From the NCBI GenBank assembly GCA_013397435.1, contig VZRG01000270.1, positions 516,329 through 580,328 on the forward strand: 64,000 nt of DNA, in the 5' to 3' direction. Below are positions 1 through 12,750 of the stretch, piece after piece. The DNA is from Erythrocercus mccallii (taxonomy: Eukaryota; Chordata; Aves; Passeriformes; Dicruridae). A program made the position numbers and the translations under genes. The notes below the pieces were generated by a model, which saw only the letters and a list, made by a program, of their open reading frames with translations, was not told where the DNA came from and did no database searches. The first letter of the stretch is position 1; the number at the start of each line of letters is the position of its first letter.

Positions 1-1413
1 CTGTGTTTATTGAGGAAATATAATACTAGATATATATAATATATAATAAATATATAATGTCTAGTATAATACTAGAAATAATTTTTCTAATATACATGGA
101 AAAGTAGAAGTATTTAATTATAAAATTAAAGGTATGCAGTGTGTAGTAAATGTTATTTGAATAACTATGGTATTTTCTATGTTAATTACCATTTACACTG
201 ATTGCTTAGAAAGAATAATGAATAGGAATTAGCTCATAAAAGTAATCAGAGGTCAAAGTACAAAAATCTGTGGAATTATAAGAATATAAAAAAAAGATGA
301 AAACAAAAATAAAATAGTATGTGATTAGTTTGAGACAATGACAAAGACATTACTGATTCTGTTAGGTGCTGCAAAAATTTTTGAGGTAGATATTTTATAT
401 GTGCAACATATAGCAGTCTTTCGGGACACCATAATAATATAGAATAAGCAGTCATGAAAAGCTTTGTGACTCTGTGGGCATATTTTCAGCAGGTAGTGAA
501 ATTCCATAGATCATTAATCAGTCGTTAATGGAAAAGATTGAAATATCTTCATTTTAACAGATGCCAGAATAGATGAGGGAAGAAGTCTTCTCTGATGACT
601 CAGCTAAGTATCATTGCTTTGATTCTCCTGAGTGCATCTTATATCCTTCAAGGCTTATTAACTGCCTCATCATGAGCTGAAACAGTTTCTAATACTATAG
701 CATGATTTGTGCTGCCTGAAACACAACTTTAAATTGTGATGTCCATTGAAATGTGCATTAAAGTGGAACTAGAAGGCAATGAACCCCCTGAGAGTCTTTT
801 CGTTGGTTTTTGCATCCTTCAGACTGGATACGGGCTTATCTCTGCAGATGAACAGAGAATATTCTCTTACAATAGCATCATTACGATAAAGAAAGCATGG
901 TTCAGAAGTCAGAGAATAATCTTAGGCTTCAATTGCCACAAATTCCACTGCTGATTTTTCCATTACCTTTCAATGTCTCAGTTTTTTTATAGTGGAGGAG
1001 ATGATGATCCATTCCCACACTAACACTGATGGTTCTGGAGCTCCATAGATGGAAAAAGTTTCCTCCATGGAAAAGCTAACATGGTCTGCACTATCTCAGG
1101 TTAAAATCTAATGGAAGTGTCTGAATCATTTACATTGCTGGAGAAGTACTGGACGTCTTTTCAAAGGAAGGTGGTCAAGATAGATTCCTGATCATACCAG
1201 ATGTGCATTTGTCAAGCAGTTGGAATATGATGATTGCTTATAACATATCCAAAACGAGACAGCTTCTGTAATACAGAAAATGTGCCTTCATGTCAAATGA
1301 CTCCAATAGACATTCATATTTATATCCTCTGGACTGATGTGAGTGTAGCTGAAGGGGTAGGAGTACTAGATACATGTCAAAACTGGTTTTGTGAATGGTT
1401 TCTTTTTTCCAAT
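1..1413. other. AT-rich non-coding DNA, no gene seen
   Basis: This stretch has only short frames with no recognisable protein. Its first 70 bases are almost pure A/T and hold an imperfect hairpin: ATACTAGA at 23-30 is matched by TCTAGTAT at 60-67, with a TA-rich interior that partly self-pairs. I see no interspersed repeat I can name here. Confidence 0.6.
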
Positions 1414-1447
1414 ACAAGATCACAAGATCACAAGATCACAAGATCAC
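1414..1447. repeat. 8-bp tandem repeat (ACAAGATC)n
   Basis: Four uninterrupted copies of the octamer ACAAGATC plus two bases form a short minisatellite-like array. Octamer arrays are less common than di- or tetranucleotide microsatellites. It lies in otherwise unremarkable non-coding DNA. Confidence 0.9.
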
Positions 1448-3280
1448 TCTTTTTTTTCATAGTTTGGTTCACTTAAGCCTTTGGACAACTGTCCCATTTG
1501 CATGCTTTTGTGACTGTAGTCCCCAACTCCATCTGTGTATTGAATAGGCAGTCCTTATATTGCTAACACTGTGGTTGGATAGGGCCCAGACATCTCAGTT
1601 TTACGGTAGTGAAATACTTTTGATAACTCACTACTGTACAGGCAACTCCACCAACATTTGTTAATACAAGGCAGTGAAATGGAAGCTAAGTTTAGTATAC
1701 CTGAAAGATATACTTTAATTCTTAGAGGTAAATCTTGGCTTCCCAGAGCTAGGAAAAAACCTAACAAATATATGTTCATATGAGCCTGAGACACATAGGT
1801 ATAAATTCTGTCATCGCTTATTAATTTTAGGGTACTCTACTCACATATAGTTCAGAAAACTAACCTCCAATATGCTCAGTTTACATTTTTTAGCAAAAGA
1901 TAGCAAGCAGATAAATAGAAAAAAAATCGCCTTTGGGCTATTGCAAGTTGTCAATCAAAACTTGATAGTGATGTATAAGCCCATCTAAAAAGAAAAATAA
2001 CAAAATATACGTACAACATAGAAGCAAGTCACTAAAGGCTGACTGGAGTGTCTCTGCAGCACCTAAATTGAGCTGTATAAGCTTCTGGTGCCAGATGCAT
2101 TCTTATGCCAGCTATCATTTTTAAAGCCATGAATAAATCCTGTTTCAATCTGTTTGACAGGAAAATAGATTTACTATGACAGAGTAGCTGGTCAAATATA
2201 GCTCCAAATGAAGCTTGCACTTCAGCTGATTTGTCAATAATTATAAAATTACTGATTAGTATAAGATGTGAGCTGGCTGGATCCCCTGAGTACTCGGTTC
2301 TAAAAAAATCCATCATACTTTTGGCAGCCTACCTGGAGATTAATGAAAGGTTCACACAGAAATAGCGTTCTATGATTGCACGCAAAACATATAACAGCAA
2401 TTATGGAATAGATCAACTTGCTTTTGTAATAGCAACCATGTTCCATATGATCTTCCTTGCTGGTTATTTAAAGACCCACAGCAGTTTATAAAACAGCAGA
2501 ATAGGTAATTTATTAGGTGTGGTTATGCCATGGTCTCATTTCCTTTTAAATGACCTGATATTTTTCATTCATTTCAATAGGATTTAAATGGTAGCTTTAA
2601 TAATAGAAGTGACTAATGTGATCACCTTTTTGGTCACTGATTTTTATTCCTCCTCAGCTGGTAGTGACAAATGCTTTCATAATTAGATTGACTGTAATGT
2701 CATCTATAACAAACCAGTATGATGTGAGAAACCAGCCAAATGGGACTTCTGAAGCTTTCCTCAATTACTGCAGTTTTGTTTTCTATCTCTTTCCCTGTCT
2801 GTTTCACAGCCTTTCCCAGATCAATGCTCCTGATCCTCACCTTCCTAGGCACATAAGCTCATGTCACCCCTTAGGAAAGGGTTAGGTTTACCTTAGCAGT
2901 GAGTCAAGGTGACAAAGACCTGAAAATCAAGGAATTAGTCTTGTTTGTGAGTGCAGATGTCAGAGGCACTCTGATCTCAGATTTTTTTTTATGTGGAAGA
3001 AAAACACAGTCCATTCTTTTCAATCTATTTTTTTCCTGCTCAGTCTTCCAGGTGTAATGAAACCCAGTCCAAAGCTCCTCACTTTCCATTCACTTTCCTC
3101 AGGATGCAGAGAAGGGACATCTCAGAATTTCAGTTCTAGGAATTATTCCCAAATTCTGCTGTAGTTTCTCTTTAGTTTCCTAAAGGGAAAAGGGTTATGA
3201 ACTACCTTTAAAACCATGCTTCTCCTGTTTCTACTGCTGGTGCCAAATTAAAGATTGTTATTTTCAAATACAAGATATTA
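1448..3280. other. Non-coding DNA, no gene seen
   Basis: The longest frame is 94 codons on the minus strand at 2032-2316, which resembles no protein I recognise and lacks convincing splice sites. No CR1 or LTR sequence was recognised. Function, if any, is not visible. Confidence 0.55.
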
Positions 3281-3399
3281 TCTCTTTTCCTTCTCCTTCT
3301 CCTTTTCCTCTTCCTTTTCCTCTTCCTTTTCCTTTTCCTTTTTTCCTTTTCCTAATTCTCTTTCTTTTTCCTTTTATTTTTATTTCTTTTCTTTTAATT
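3281..3399 (+). repeat. Pyrimidine-rich low-complexity tract (CTTTTC)n
   Basis: The plus strand is about 120 bases of almost pure C and T, mostly degenerate CCTTTT and CCTTCT units. The open frame across it encodes only Ser/Phe runs and is a compositional artefact. Such homopurine-homopyrimidine tracts can form triplex DNA; that is inference. Confidence 0.9.
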
Positions 3400-5754
3400 C
3401 TTCATCTGTTTATTATCATCTTAGAAGACATTTTGATTTATCTGTCACTATACTTTCACTACTTCTTTTGTCTGTGGCATTTCAACAGACTTCCTTTTCC
3501 AATTCCTAATATGGTCTTGCATCACAAAAGGTCATCAGAAGATTTTTTCATCAAATATTTCATAATATACAAATCCAGGAATACAAAACTATCTATGATC
3601 TCATTTTGAACTCAATTTTTCTGAGGAAATATTGAAAGCTTGGTTTCTTAATCTTTTTGTTTCAATTGCTTCTTTTAAAATATCTGCAATTTTCTTAGAA
3701 CTTTTAAAGGTCATAGAATTTTCATCTATAAAATTACCCCTTTAAAATGTATTATGCCATTTGAAGAGTTGATGATGATTCTTTAGTGTTCTTTGCCAGG
3801 ACAAAGCAAAATAAAACACTTCTGTTATCAATACTTCTCCCTCCCACACTTCCCAAGAAAGCCTCTTACTGAACAGATTAACATTTCTTGCTTGTATTTT
3901 CCTCTTATTTTGTAATGCATTCATGCATGCATTCATTCATTCTTGTGACCACTCCTTCCCTGCATCTCAAGTCTCTCTGAATATTGTGGTTTGCCAGCTG
4001 ATTTGCTCCTTCAGTGTCACTGAAGCACTGACTAGAAACCTAAACACCCAGCATGCATCTAGACCTCTAAATATAGATGGGTGTCTCTTAATATTACACT
4101 TTACCTCAGCCCAGGGGCTTGTTTTAATTCTGTTTGAGCTGCCAGTTGGGCAGTTAGCACAGACACCCTCCACAGTTAACAAATAGGACACAGGAATCAT
4201 ATGGGAATGTTTCCACCTGGGGCAGCAGCTGGAGGCCATGCAGTAAACCCAGAGCATATCAAAGGTCACAGAGCATTTATCCATATGCAAGGTGCTGTGT
4301 CAGGTCTCTTGTCAATACTGTCACTTGGGCCAGTTCAGTTGCCTAAATTTGTGCCTCTGGCCATTTAAAAGGGACTAAGGTACATCATCTGGCTTCCATC
4401 TGTCAGCACAGAAAAGTACAGGTGTCCACAGGTATTCAGTCTTTTTTATTCTCATAACTGAGAAGTAGCCCATTACAACAATCTGTGGCAAAGTAGATAA
4501 ATATTCACCTGGGCAACTGTTACTTCAAGAGCAGACTTACAAGGTAACACTGCAGATGCATTTTTCTTTTCCTGTGAATGTTAACTAAATTACATGAAAC
4601 TGAAAAATCTTCCTGAAGGACTGGAGCAGCCTTTAACTCCTCTATCTAACGAATCTGATAACAATATAATATTGCTTTGAGAGCTCAGAGCCCCACTGTG
4701 GTTATTACCTGACAATTCTTTGTTCGGGACTGCATCCTTTCTACCATTGTATATATTGGGTAGGCCGAGACACTGACTGCACGTGTTTAGCAATTATTCC
4801 CCATCCAGCAATGCTTTGTAATTTCTCAATCTATAATCTCTGTAATCTCTCAATCACTGAAAACATTTGTCAGATTTTCAGATCCTTGTGGACAACATCA
4901 GTTTATGGTATCCAGGGGGAGATAAGTAAAACTGGTAAGAGTTACCCTGCATGGGAGGGTAACACTTACCCTGAGGTAATTTTTTAGATGGCATAGATGA
5001 TTCCATTATAATTAATTAACTTCTGCAAAGAGGGTTTTCAACTGTTGAGGGAATACACATTTTGTCTGCTGAGGTCCTGATTTTCTTTGTGTACACACAA
5101 CAATCTAAAGTTTGTATGCATGCCTCTCACATATATCCAAGCATATAGTTGGATGTTTAAAATGCAGCAAGTAACTATGGATATAAATACATACAAAATG
5201 AATTTAGTATTTGATCATGAAGTACCCAAAACTCTAATAAAAATCATTAGCAACTGCCTGAGATCTCAGTTTTTATTGTAATGAGAAAAATTTTCACACA
5301 ATTGAGGATAAAAGCTTTAAATTGTGCATCTTATTATTTCAGATGTTGTAAAAATAGAAGACATATCAAAAAAACACCAAACAATTTAAAGCCAGAAAAA
5401 CTGTCAACTTCGTTTTAAAGTTGGAATATTTTAATCAAATGCTACAAACAACTGAGAAAAGAAGTAGATGACTAATGATTTTTAAGCCTCTGAGTAATAA
5501 TACTGGCAATCACTAGAGAGGAAATGACATATTTTAATGCATGGCCAAATTGAAGCAAAGTTGTGATACAACCTAATATTAATAACAGAATTTTAAATCC
5601 CAGACACGTTGATAGAAGGAGGGGTAATAAAGTAAAAAACAAATACTGACACCATGATTCAATGATGGGAGTTAAATTTCAGGGGGTAGTGACTAAACCT
5701 GTTGTAGAAATATACACATGAACAAGACCAGAGCCAAATTTATATTTTGCTTAC
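3400..5754. other. Non-coding DNA, no gene seen
   Basis: Frames of 107 codons (3967-4290, minus) and 87 codons (3923-4186, plus) overlap on opposite strands, as expected for chance open reading. The segment around 4180-4440 is less AT-rich and may be an old, unclassifiable repeat. A short ATTC/ATGC-rich run lies near 3915-3940. Confidence 0.5.
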
Positions 5755-6415
5755 ATTTCTACTAGGCTATCCTTGGCTAGCAGCAATACTTCCACTCAGC
5801 TGTTCACTGATTCTTCCTCCCTCTTTGGCAGGACAAAAGAGAATAAGTAGGAAAAACAGAAGTAAAAAAGTTCATAGGTTGAGATAAAAATAGATTTAGA
5901 AAAAAGAATAGTTAACAAACTACTGTCATAGGCAAAGGAGATTTGATTTGGAGAAAACTGACAAAATAAATACTTATTGATTCAAGTGAAAGGAAAGAAA
6001 AGTGAGGAGGTTGCAGGCAGTAGACATTCCTTTCCCTCTGCTGCCAGTTTTTCATCACATTTTTCCTCTGCTCCAATGTATGCTCTCCACAGCCTGCACT
6101 GTATGTCTGCTCCACCGTGTGGGTCCTTGCAAGGGCTGCCAGGAATGCCTTCTCCTCCACAGAGCACCTGCTGCTTCTCCTCCAAGGCCTTGGCCTTGGT
6201 ACTCCCTCTGCTCTTTCTTACTCTTTTTCTTCCTGTTGCTCTGCCTTTGAAGAGAATTTGCCCACACATAACGTCTTCCCCTTCAGTCTCTCACTGACAG
6301 CACCTCACCAGCTGCAATCAATGCAGAATTTTTAAGAAATTTTCCAACTTAGATACCTCCTATAAATAATATATTGCTGACAGGAATTCCTTCTACCTGG
6401 CCTCTAAAGTCTGCT
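5755..6415 (-). mobile_element. Old avian ERV LTR copy, minus orientation, degraded
   Basis: This is a diverged copy of the same LTR family found at 45382-46254, in the same orientation. Matching blocks include the GAGATAAA/ACTACTGTCATAGGCAAA stretch (about 5880-5955), the GGAGAAAACTG...AATAAAT stretch that follows, and the CTGCTCCAATG and CTGCTCCACCGTG motifs at 6068-6125, which recur in the younger copy as TCTCCAGCGTG-type motifs. Downstream it keeps a pyrimidine-rich segment (6145-6250) that the younger copy lacks. Both ends are blurred and no target-site duplication is visible, so limits are approximate. Several overlapping frames of 70-106 codons here are by-products of the repeat composition. 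The LTR would have carried promoter and polyadenylation signals of an endogenous retrovirus; no internal viral genes are present. Placement in the ERVL class is likely but from memory. Confidence 0.6.
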
Positions 6416-7370
6416 TTTTAAAATTTTTGACATTTGATAATTGTAACTTTTCTCAGATACTATGAACCTGCTCCAATATTTATATGTTCATACTAAAGTG
6501 ACCAAGATATGTCTTTTAGTAATTGATAATTTATTGTGACAACAGAAATTTTGCAGATAAATAGACAGATAAAGAAGAAAAAATATCTATTGGAGGAACT
6601 AAAGCATACCATCTGACCTCTGTATGATTTTTTTTTTGAGAAAATGCTGCAGTGTCACAATTGCACAGGCTAAAACTAACCTTCTTTTTTCTTGTGTGAT
6701 GAAATGACTGCAGGGAGAAACTGTTGTCCACTAGCCACAACATCTCTATTTTTTCCATTAATTGAATCAATGATTAACATAATTTAATTTTAATATCTTT
6801 AAAATCTCATTTAAAGAGATTGCCCTGTTTTGTTCACATCCTATCATGTGTTAGCACTGACCCCAGCATAATGGGGTACTGACATAATATTTTAATGTTG
6901 TAGTGGAATATTTCTGTTGAAAATTATAATTGGTGCCTATTCCTGCTCAGATAAAACAGAAATATTCTGCGCAAGGATCCCAGTGGGTCACAGTTTCTCC
7001 TATACAAGCCAAGAGAGCAGCTCAATACACTACATTTGTTAGTGCTTGCTTTATCATATGTAAAATACAGTTATCGGCAAATCAGGAAAACAAGATTTAT
7101 TATTAGCTGCTTTTGTGATCCACCCAAAATTAAGGAATGTAAATATGGAATGATTTATAGGAATCATTGTTTTAAAGAAAACAATTAAGAGTTCTTATGA
7201 GAGAATATAATACGTAATCATAACTGCAGATGTTGCATTCAAACTTCCAGGTTTCATCCTGTCACATTTGCAAATTCCATCCATCTTAGGATTCAGTACT
7301 GTAATATGATACTTCTCTTTACCATTAAAAATGATATAAGGAATATAGGGAGGAAAAAATCAATATGTAA
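6416..7370. other. AT-rich non-coding DNA, no gene seen
   Basis: Only short frames are present, the longest 79 codons on the minus strand. No named repeat was recognised. Confidence 0.6.
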
Positions 7371-7399
7371 TTATGCTTATGCTTATGCTTATTATTATT
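7371..7399. repeat. Short tandem repeat (TTATGC)3 plus (TTA)n
   Basis: Three exact TTATGC units from 7371 to 7388 pass into TTATTATT. The run directly abuts a 20-bp perfect palindrome. Confidence 0.85.
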
Positions 7400-7419
7400 T
7401 TATGAAAATATTTTCATAA
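7400..7419. repeat. 20-bp perfect palindrome
   Basis: TTATGAAAAT is followed immediately by its reverse complement with no spacer. It is AT-rich and next to a hexanucleotide repeat, so slippage or a cruciform-prone site is possible. No protein-binding function can be inferred from sequence alone. Confidence 0.9.
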
Positions 7420-9637
7420 GTGTATAAAGTTGGCTTAAGTAATTTTAATATAAAATTAAGGGGCACAGCTCTGGATAATATGACAGTCATCATAATAAAA
7501 CATCTTCCTAACTAGGGGATTTTGGTCTACTAACTAAATGCAAAATATTAACACAGAAGTTATGTCTACCTGTTTGCTGTTTCTAATTATTTGGGTTATA
7601 TAGACCAAAACATATATATTTTCATGGGGACCTCATATGTGTTGCAGAACCTGTTCCTTTCTGCATAAATTGCAGTGTAACTTGCTTTAGTCAGCAGCAG
7701 ACTAGGCTCACCTGTCTACTGGTGACAATAACTGGTATAAGGGCACATTATTCATGTAACTTACACAAAATTCCTAATCATTTTACTTCTAAACTTGGCC
7801 TTGATGCCTTCTCACTATCACTCATAAACACTCTGAAAAGTGGAGGTTTTTCTGAAATAAAAGGTTCTCAGTAAATTGGTACAGACGGCTCCATCAGAAC
7901 CTAATTATGACTGTGGAGCTGGAAAATAGATTGCATTTCCATACATTATTAATGCTCTTCAAATCCTCATTTGTCATGTTCAAGGTTACATAGAGATGAC
8001 ATTCAAGGAACCCAAACTTCTTGCTAAACTCATTTCAACAATCCAAGTCCTCTATAGGAACAACTTCTTAAGCTCTTGGATAATATTAAAACTATAACAC
8101 CATTCTCGTGGGACTGTACATAAACCACAAAGTTGTAAGAAAGTTATTGGTGATTAAAATTGAGTTCAGCACCATAAGAAATAATTTCGTTAGCAGACTT
8201 TCACTTATATAATGATTAGTAAAATGTGTATATAAAGAAATAATTTGTTTTGTAGGACAAGACGATGTTTACTGCATGCACACATTCACAACTAGGAACA
8301 TTAAGACCTGCAGTTAATACAAAGGCTCATGACTAGAAGGTGACACAAAATATTATTAGTAAATGAACATTGATTCTGAAAATTCTTAATAGAAGAAAAC
8401 ACAGTTCAAGTGGAAACCATAAAATATATGTGCAGTTTCTGCTGCTAGAAGTATAGGAGACATTTTATAAAAAACTTAAAACCATATTGTACATGCTTAC
8501 TTATTTAAGTACTCAAAAAAAAGAAGCTTTGTACGAGTAAAATAAGTCTTAGGCTTTCAGTATTCTGATGCTTCAAAAATAACTTTGAATACAAAAGTGA
8601 AATGAAACAATGTGGTGTTTTTCATAGTATCCAAGTTCCCCTTAGTTTGCTGGTGTGTCAAATAATATTGGAGGAATTGGTGAGGTTTCAGGGGTTTTAT
8701 CATGTCTTGGTATTTCAGTACAGAAAAGTACTCTGCTTTATTTCAGCTTAAGTAAACTGATTCCTACTGGAAAAACTGGACATTTACAGTTATCTGTGAT
8801 GAAAGATGAACAAAAATATATTATGAACACTGTAGATATCTAAAACATCTGAAAAGTATAAAGCTTCTCCTATTCTAGTCACCTCTGTTTATGCTTGCTG
8901 AAGCCATAAACCACTTGTTAGAAGAAAAACTGTGTAACAAATTAGGAATTGATGTGTAGATGTTGGTCACTTACCACAAAGTTATCCCAAAACAGTTACT
9001 TAAACCTTTATAGTATCTAATCAAGGCAAGCCATCTTATCTTACTTTACAATATTACATTAAAATTGAAGGCTAACCCATTTTACAGATTTACTGTTCAG
9101 ATAAAATGAGCTAAAATCCAAGGGACCAACTTCAACATGTGCACAACTTCTATCATCTCTGTACAGCTCCATAGATGATTAACTACTCCACTGAAACCCA
9201 ATAGGTCTTACATTTATATCTAAAAAAGGCAATTGTAAGCCAAGGGAAATTTAAAATAGTTAAACCCCTCCATTTATTGGCTTGTCAGTAATCTCTTTGA
9301 TATTGTTTCAGATACTAGGATTTGAGTAAGACCTTATTATTATCATTATTCTCTCATATCATGATTCTCCATCTTCTTGATCTTACTGAGAAGCTGTTAG
9401 TCTTCCAATGTGTTTGTGTGTGTGTTTGAAGCAGACATTGTGGCAATATATTTTGCTAATATGATGTGGAAATAAAAACAAATATACAACATCCTCATGA
9501 CACTGAGAAGGAGAATTAAACCTCTCTTTAAACAAAATATCTTGAACACTCAGGAAACATGAATCTGAATCAATATATTTTTCTACTTTTGCAAGCATAT
9601 GTAGAATAGAGTCTGGAAAACTTTAAGTAAGGATACT
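7420..9637. other. AT-rich non-coding DNA, no gene seen
   Basis: Frames do not exceed about 70 codons and none looks like a known protein. A weak TG-rich run occurs near 9408-9425. No interspersed repeat was recognised. Confidence 0.6.
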
Positions 9638-9667
9638 TAATTTTGTATACATCAGTATACAAAATTA
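9638..9667. repeat. 13-bp perfect inverted repeat with 4-base loop
   Basis: TAATTTTGTATAC at 9638-9650 is matched by its exact reverse complement at 9655-9667 across the spacer ATCA. An RNA or single strand from here would fold into a tight, AT-rich hairpin. There is no T-tract terminator context, and the host looks eukaryotic, so a transcription terminator is not proposed. Confidence 0.9.
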
Positions 9668-12002
9668 GATTAAAAAGGAATTGTAAAAATTAAACCTATT
9701 TAGTTGTCATATCAAGTAATAACAGAAGCTAGCATACAGATATGGGCAGAAAAATAAACACTTACAAAGATGTATGTGGCCAAAGAAGTAGAAATAAACT
9801 TGATGCAAAAAAACATAGGAGCCAAAGACATCTAGTCTGTTTAACACAAAGAACTAATTGCAGTCTAAATTTAAATGTTCAAACAAGTGCTGAAATATAC
9901 ATTGAGTAGGAAAACATGACCATTAAAATTCTCCATAAAATTATTGAGCACATCTATGTGAACACCACAAGTTCTGTCCACAATTTAGTGATTGTTTGAC
10001 ATGATCCTTTTGTCTGAGGTGAGTGAATATGTTCACTCCACAGCTTCTATAGAATTGGATCACAGGTTTCGTAATTCAATATCTGCTTAGAGAGCTTGCA
10101 AAATAAGTTTATCGACAGTAATAATATTTTGATAGATATTTTGAACCCTTTTTGTTATAATGGTCATTTTAGTACACTGCCTTTTGCTTTCTTATTTCTT
10201 GCCAGTACCACAATGCAATTGATTGCTTGTTACATATGGTATCTGTTTCCTCTCTTTAGTCTCCATGAATTTAGAAATATAAAGATTTATTCCTTTTCAC
10301 CAATAAACCCAAACATTTGTGTTTTATAAGGAATTATTTTGGAATGTTTTAAAGCTGTCTTCCAAGAAATTACATGTTCATTTCTATTGCAGAAATTCTC
10401 ACATTTTTTTCTTTCAAATATTTTCAAGTTTTGCTTCTTTACAAATTCTTGAGACAAAAGTCTCCTGCCTTGGTGTCTACAAAAGAACAAGAAGGACGTG
10501 CAATGTGCAAATTTAATAAACAGAATTTAGATAACATATAATTCACAAAAATCTTTAATGTCTATATTGGCCACATGAATTCCATACCTAATGTTTTAGT
10601 TCCAATTTAGTTAGTGAATGCCTATTATGAGTTTTAATTTTTCCCCATAATATCTCTGTTCATATGTCTAATCAAACTGTTCTTCCTTGAATTCCTGAGT
10701 TCTGATGTCATCCGGAACAATGAAATGCCCACCACTGCATAAACATTCTGAATGAATGGTCACATATAGCTATATGTAAAGAAGTTTTCATTCCTTTTGT
10801 TTCTGATTTGATTGTTTCAAATACCACAGAAGATAAAACTGTCTGTGTTTTAATCTTTTCCTCCATAACATATGCAGCTAAAAGCTTCTTTTTTTCTAAT
10901 ACCGTCCATTTAGAGCAGAAAGTCCCACTCAGTGTTATACTGTGCTCCAAGTACATGATATCTGTGAATATCTATGTTTTGGTTTATTAAGCCCCCCAGG
11001 TGCCTGTATGCAGGTTTTCAGGCTGAAGATCCTTTAATTATTTCCAGTCCACAATTAACTTCTTAGTTTTTTAGATGTTTTTGTATTTCTCATTTCTCAT
11101 TTTTTGTATCATCTCTTAATGTAGTATAAATGGAAAATGTAATTAATGCATTGTTTGCTTTTTCTTTTTCAGTTCATTAACAGAGGTAGGTAATGATTCT
11201 TTCATTTCACTCAGGCATAAATAACTGAAGTAATCAATATTGAGATCACATTGAAAATTAGAACCTTATTGTAAAGATTCATCTTAAGCTCTAAAAGTTT
11301 GAGGCGAAAAAGAGGAAGATTCAACAAACTTTAATTTAACTAAACACTATATTTTGCATATAAAATGATGTGATAGGTATGAACATTCAAGGAAGCATAA
11401 CTACTTTTGTTAGTTTCAAATCTTCAACAGATTAAAGTTCATACACTGCTATACATCTTTATCTTTGCACATCAATGCAGTTTGCTAATCAGTTTAACAC
11501 AATGCTGAAGGAAGCACAATATAAGAGTACAAATTTGTTACAGCCAAGATAGGCATGTAGATGGAAGTCCTTTAATCTTTATAAGTTGGTTCCTTCTACT
11601 CCTGGTCAATCAAGTCAGACACAGTGCCATTCCTGTCTCTCAAGCATTTAATTCCGAAGTCTAAAACAAGACCTTTATTGGTTTGACACATCAGTCAAGT
11701 GTTAATTTGGTATTTGTTGAGCCAACAAAGCACTAATCTTCCTGATAGTCTCCAGTTCTTCATTGGAACTACTTTGAAGATTCACACTCTGATACATTCT
11801 TTCCTGAAAATTTTCATGCATTTCCTTTTTTTCCCCATTTTTTTCTCTTTCATTACTTAAGCCCTAAAAGGACATTGCTCTTGATGATTACCACCAAAAT
11901 ATAGTTATTTGTGCCACAAATAAAAAAAAAAGGAAAAAGGAAAAAAGTCCATTTTCTATTTTTGTCTCCATTTTAACTGTCCTTTTTCAGGGAAAAGTTA
12001 GA
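9668..12002. other. AT-rich non-coding DNA, no gene seen
   Basis: The overlapping opposite-strand frames around 10096-10516 and 10708-10990 show no domain. An A-rich run (11922-11945) and several T-rich patches are the only visible structure. Confidence 0.55.
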
Positions 12003-12060
12003 ACATACAGACCCAGACTGATGGATTGTCTGACCCAGTATTTTGTCTGCATCCGCAGTT
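12003..12060 (+). repeat. Possible SINE or LINE 3' tail fragment
   Basis: The stretch containing ATGGATTGTCTGACCCAGTA resembles the conserved tail of old amniote retroposons, which often read ...GGTCTGACCCAGTATG.... Only about 55 bases can be matched by eye, so this is weak. Confidence 0.3.
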
Positions 12061-12369
12061 GATTTTTTTTCTACATAAGAACATTGCTTTGGAAGTTATA
12101 TTCTTCTACCTAATGCTCTCTCAATTCCCAACTGTTTTTTAACAGGAAATACCTGATTCTGTATTTCTTTTACATGAATTCATCTTCCTTCCTGAGCCTA
12201 TGAAAATGTCCTTATCCATGTAAAGGAGTTGCACTTGTCTGCTCCAGCTTCTGAATACCTGCCTCCTTCTTCTTGTTTTGAATTGGGATCTGACTGACTT
12301 GGTACTCTGAGCTTCCTATTATCTGTGCCATAAGATGCAGTGAACAGTTAATACCTGTGTGCGCAATCC

Positions 12370-12750
12370 TGACACCGTTCATAAATTTGTAGGGCTCTAT
12401 TATGTCTTCAGCCACCACCTTTCCACATTCAAGAGCTTTGGGCTATCTGTATTCCTCATGTGGGTGTGACTCCATATGATCTAACTTCCTTGTTGCTGAT
12501 TTTTTTAATTCTGTGCAATATTTTTGAGAGGACAGACCCACAACTAAAGACATTACTCAACATGAGGCTGAATCATATATTTGTTGAGAGAATGAATGAC
12601 TCTTGTCTGTAATCACATCTGGTTAACTTCTCTGCATGATGCTGAACTTTGAGCTTTACAGAACATTCGAAGCCCAAGATCCTGTTTCTAATAAAGAATA
12701 GTTCAACCCAGAGGCATTTTCCCAAATTTTGATTTCTCTTCTACATATTT
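12370..12750 (-). mobile_element. Ancient CR1/L3-like LINE remnant
   Basis: On the plus strand this reads ATAAATTTGTAGGGCTCTAT, then CCTTTCCACATTCAAGAG, CTCATGTGGG, TTGAGAGGACAGACCCACAACT and ACTCAACATGAGGCTG. These follow, in order, blocks that I recall from an abundant reptilian LINE repeat in the same orientation (a fraction of the CR1/L3 group). The copy is very diverged and contains no open frame. It may extend upstream to about 12120. A curated library search would settle the family. Confidence 0.55.

Noticed and set aside
5912..6335. Six overlapping frames of 70-106 codons on both strands
   Set aside because: They lie in the pyrimidine-rich part of a degraded LTR and have no conserved domain.
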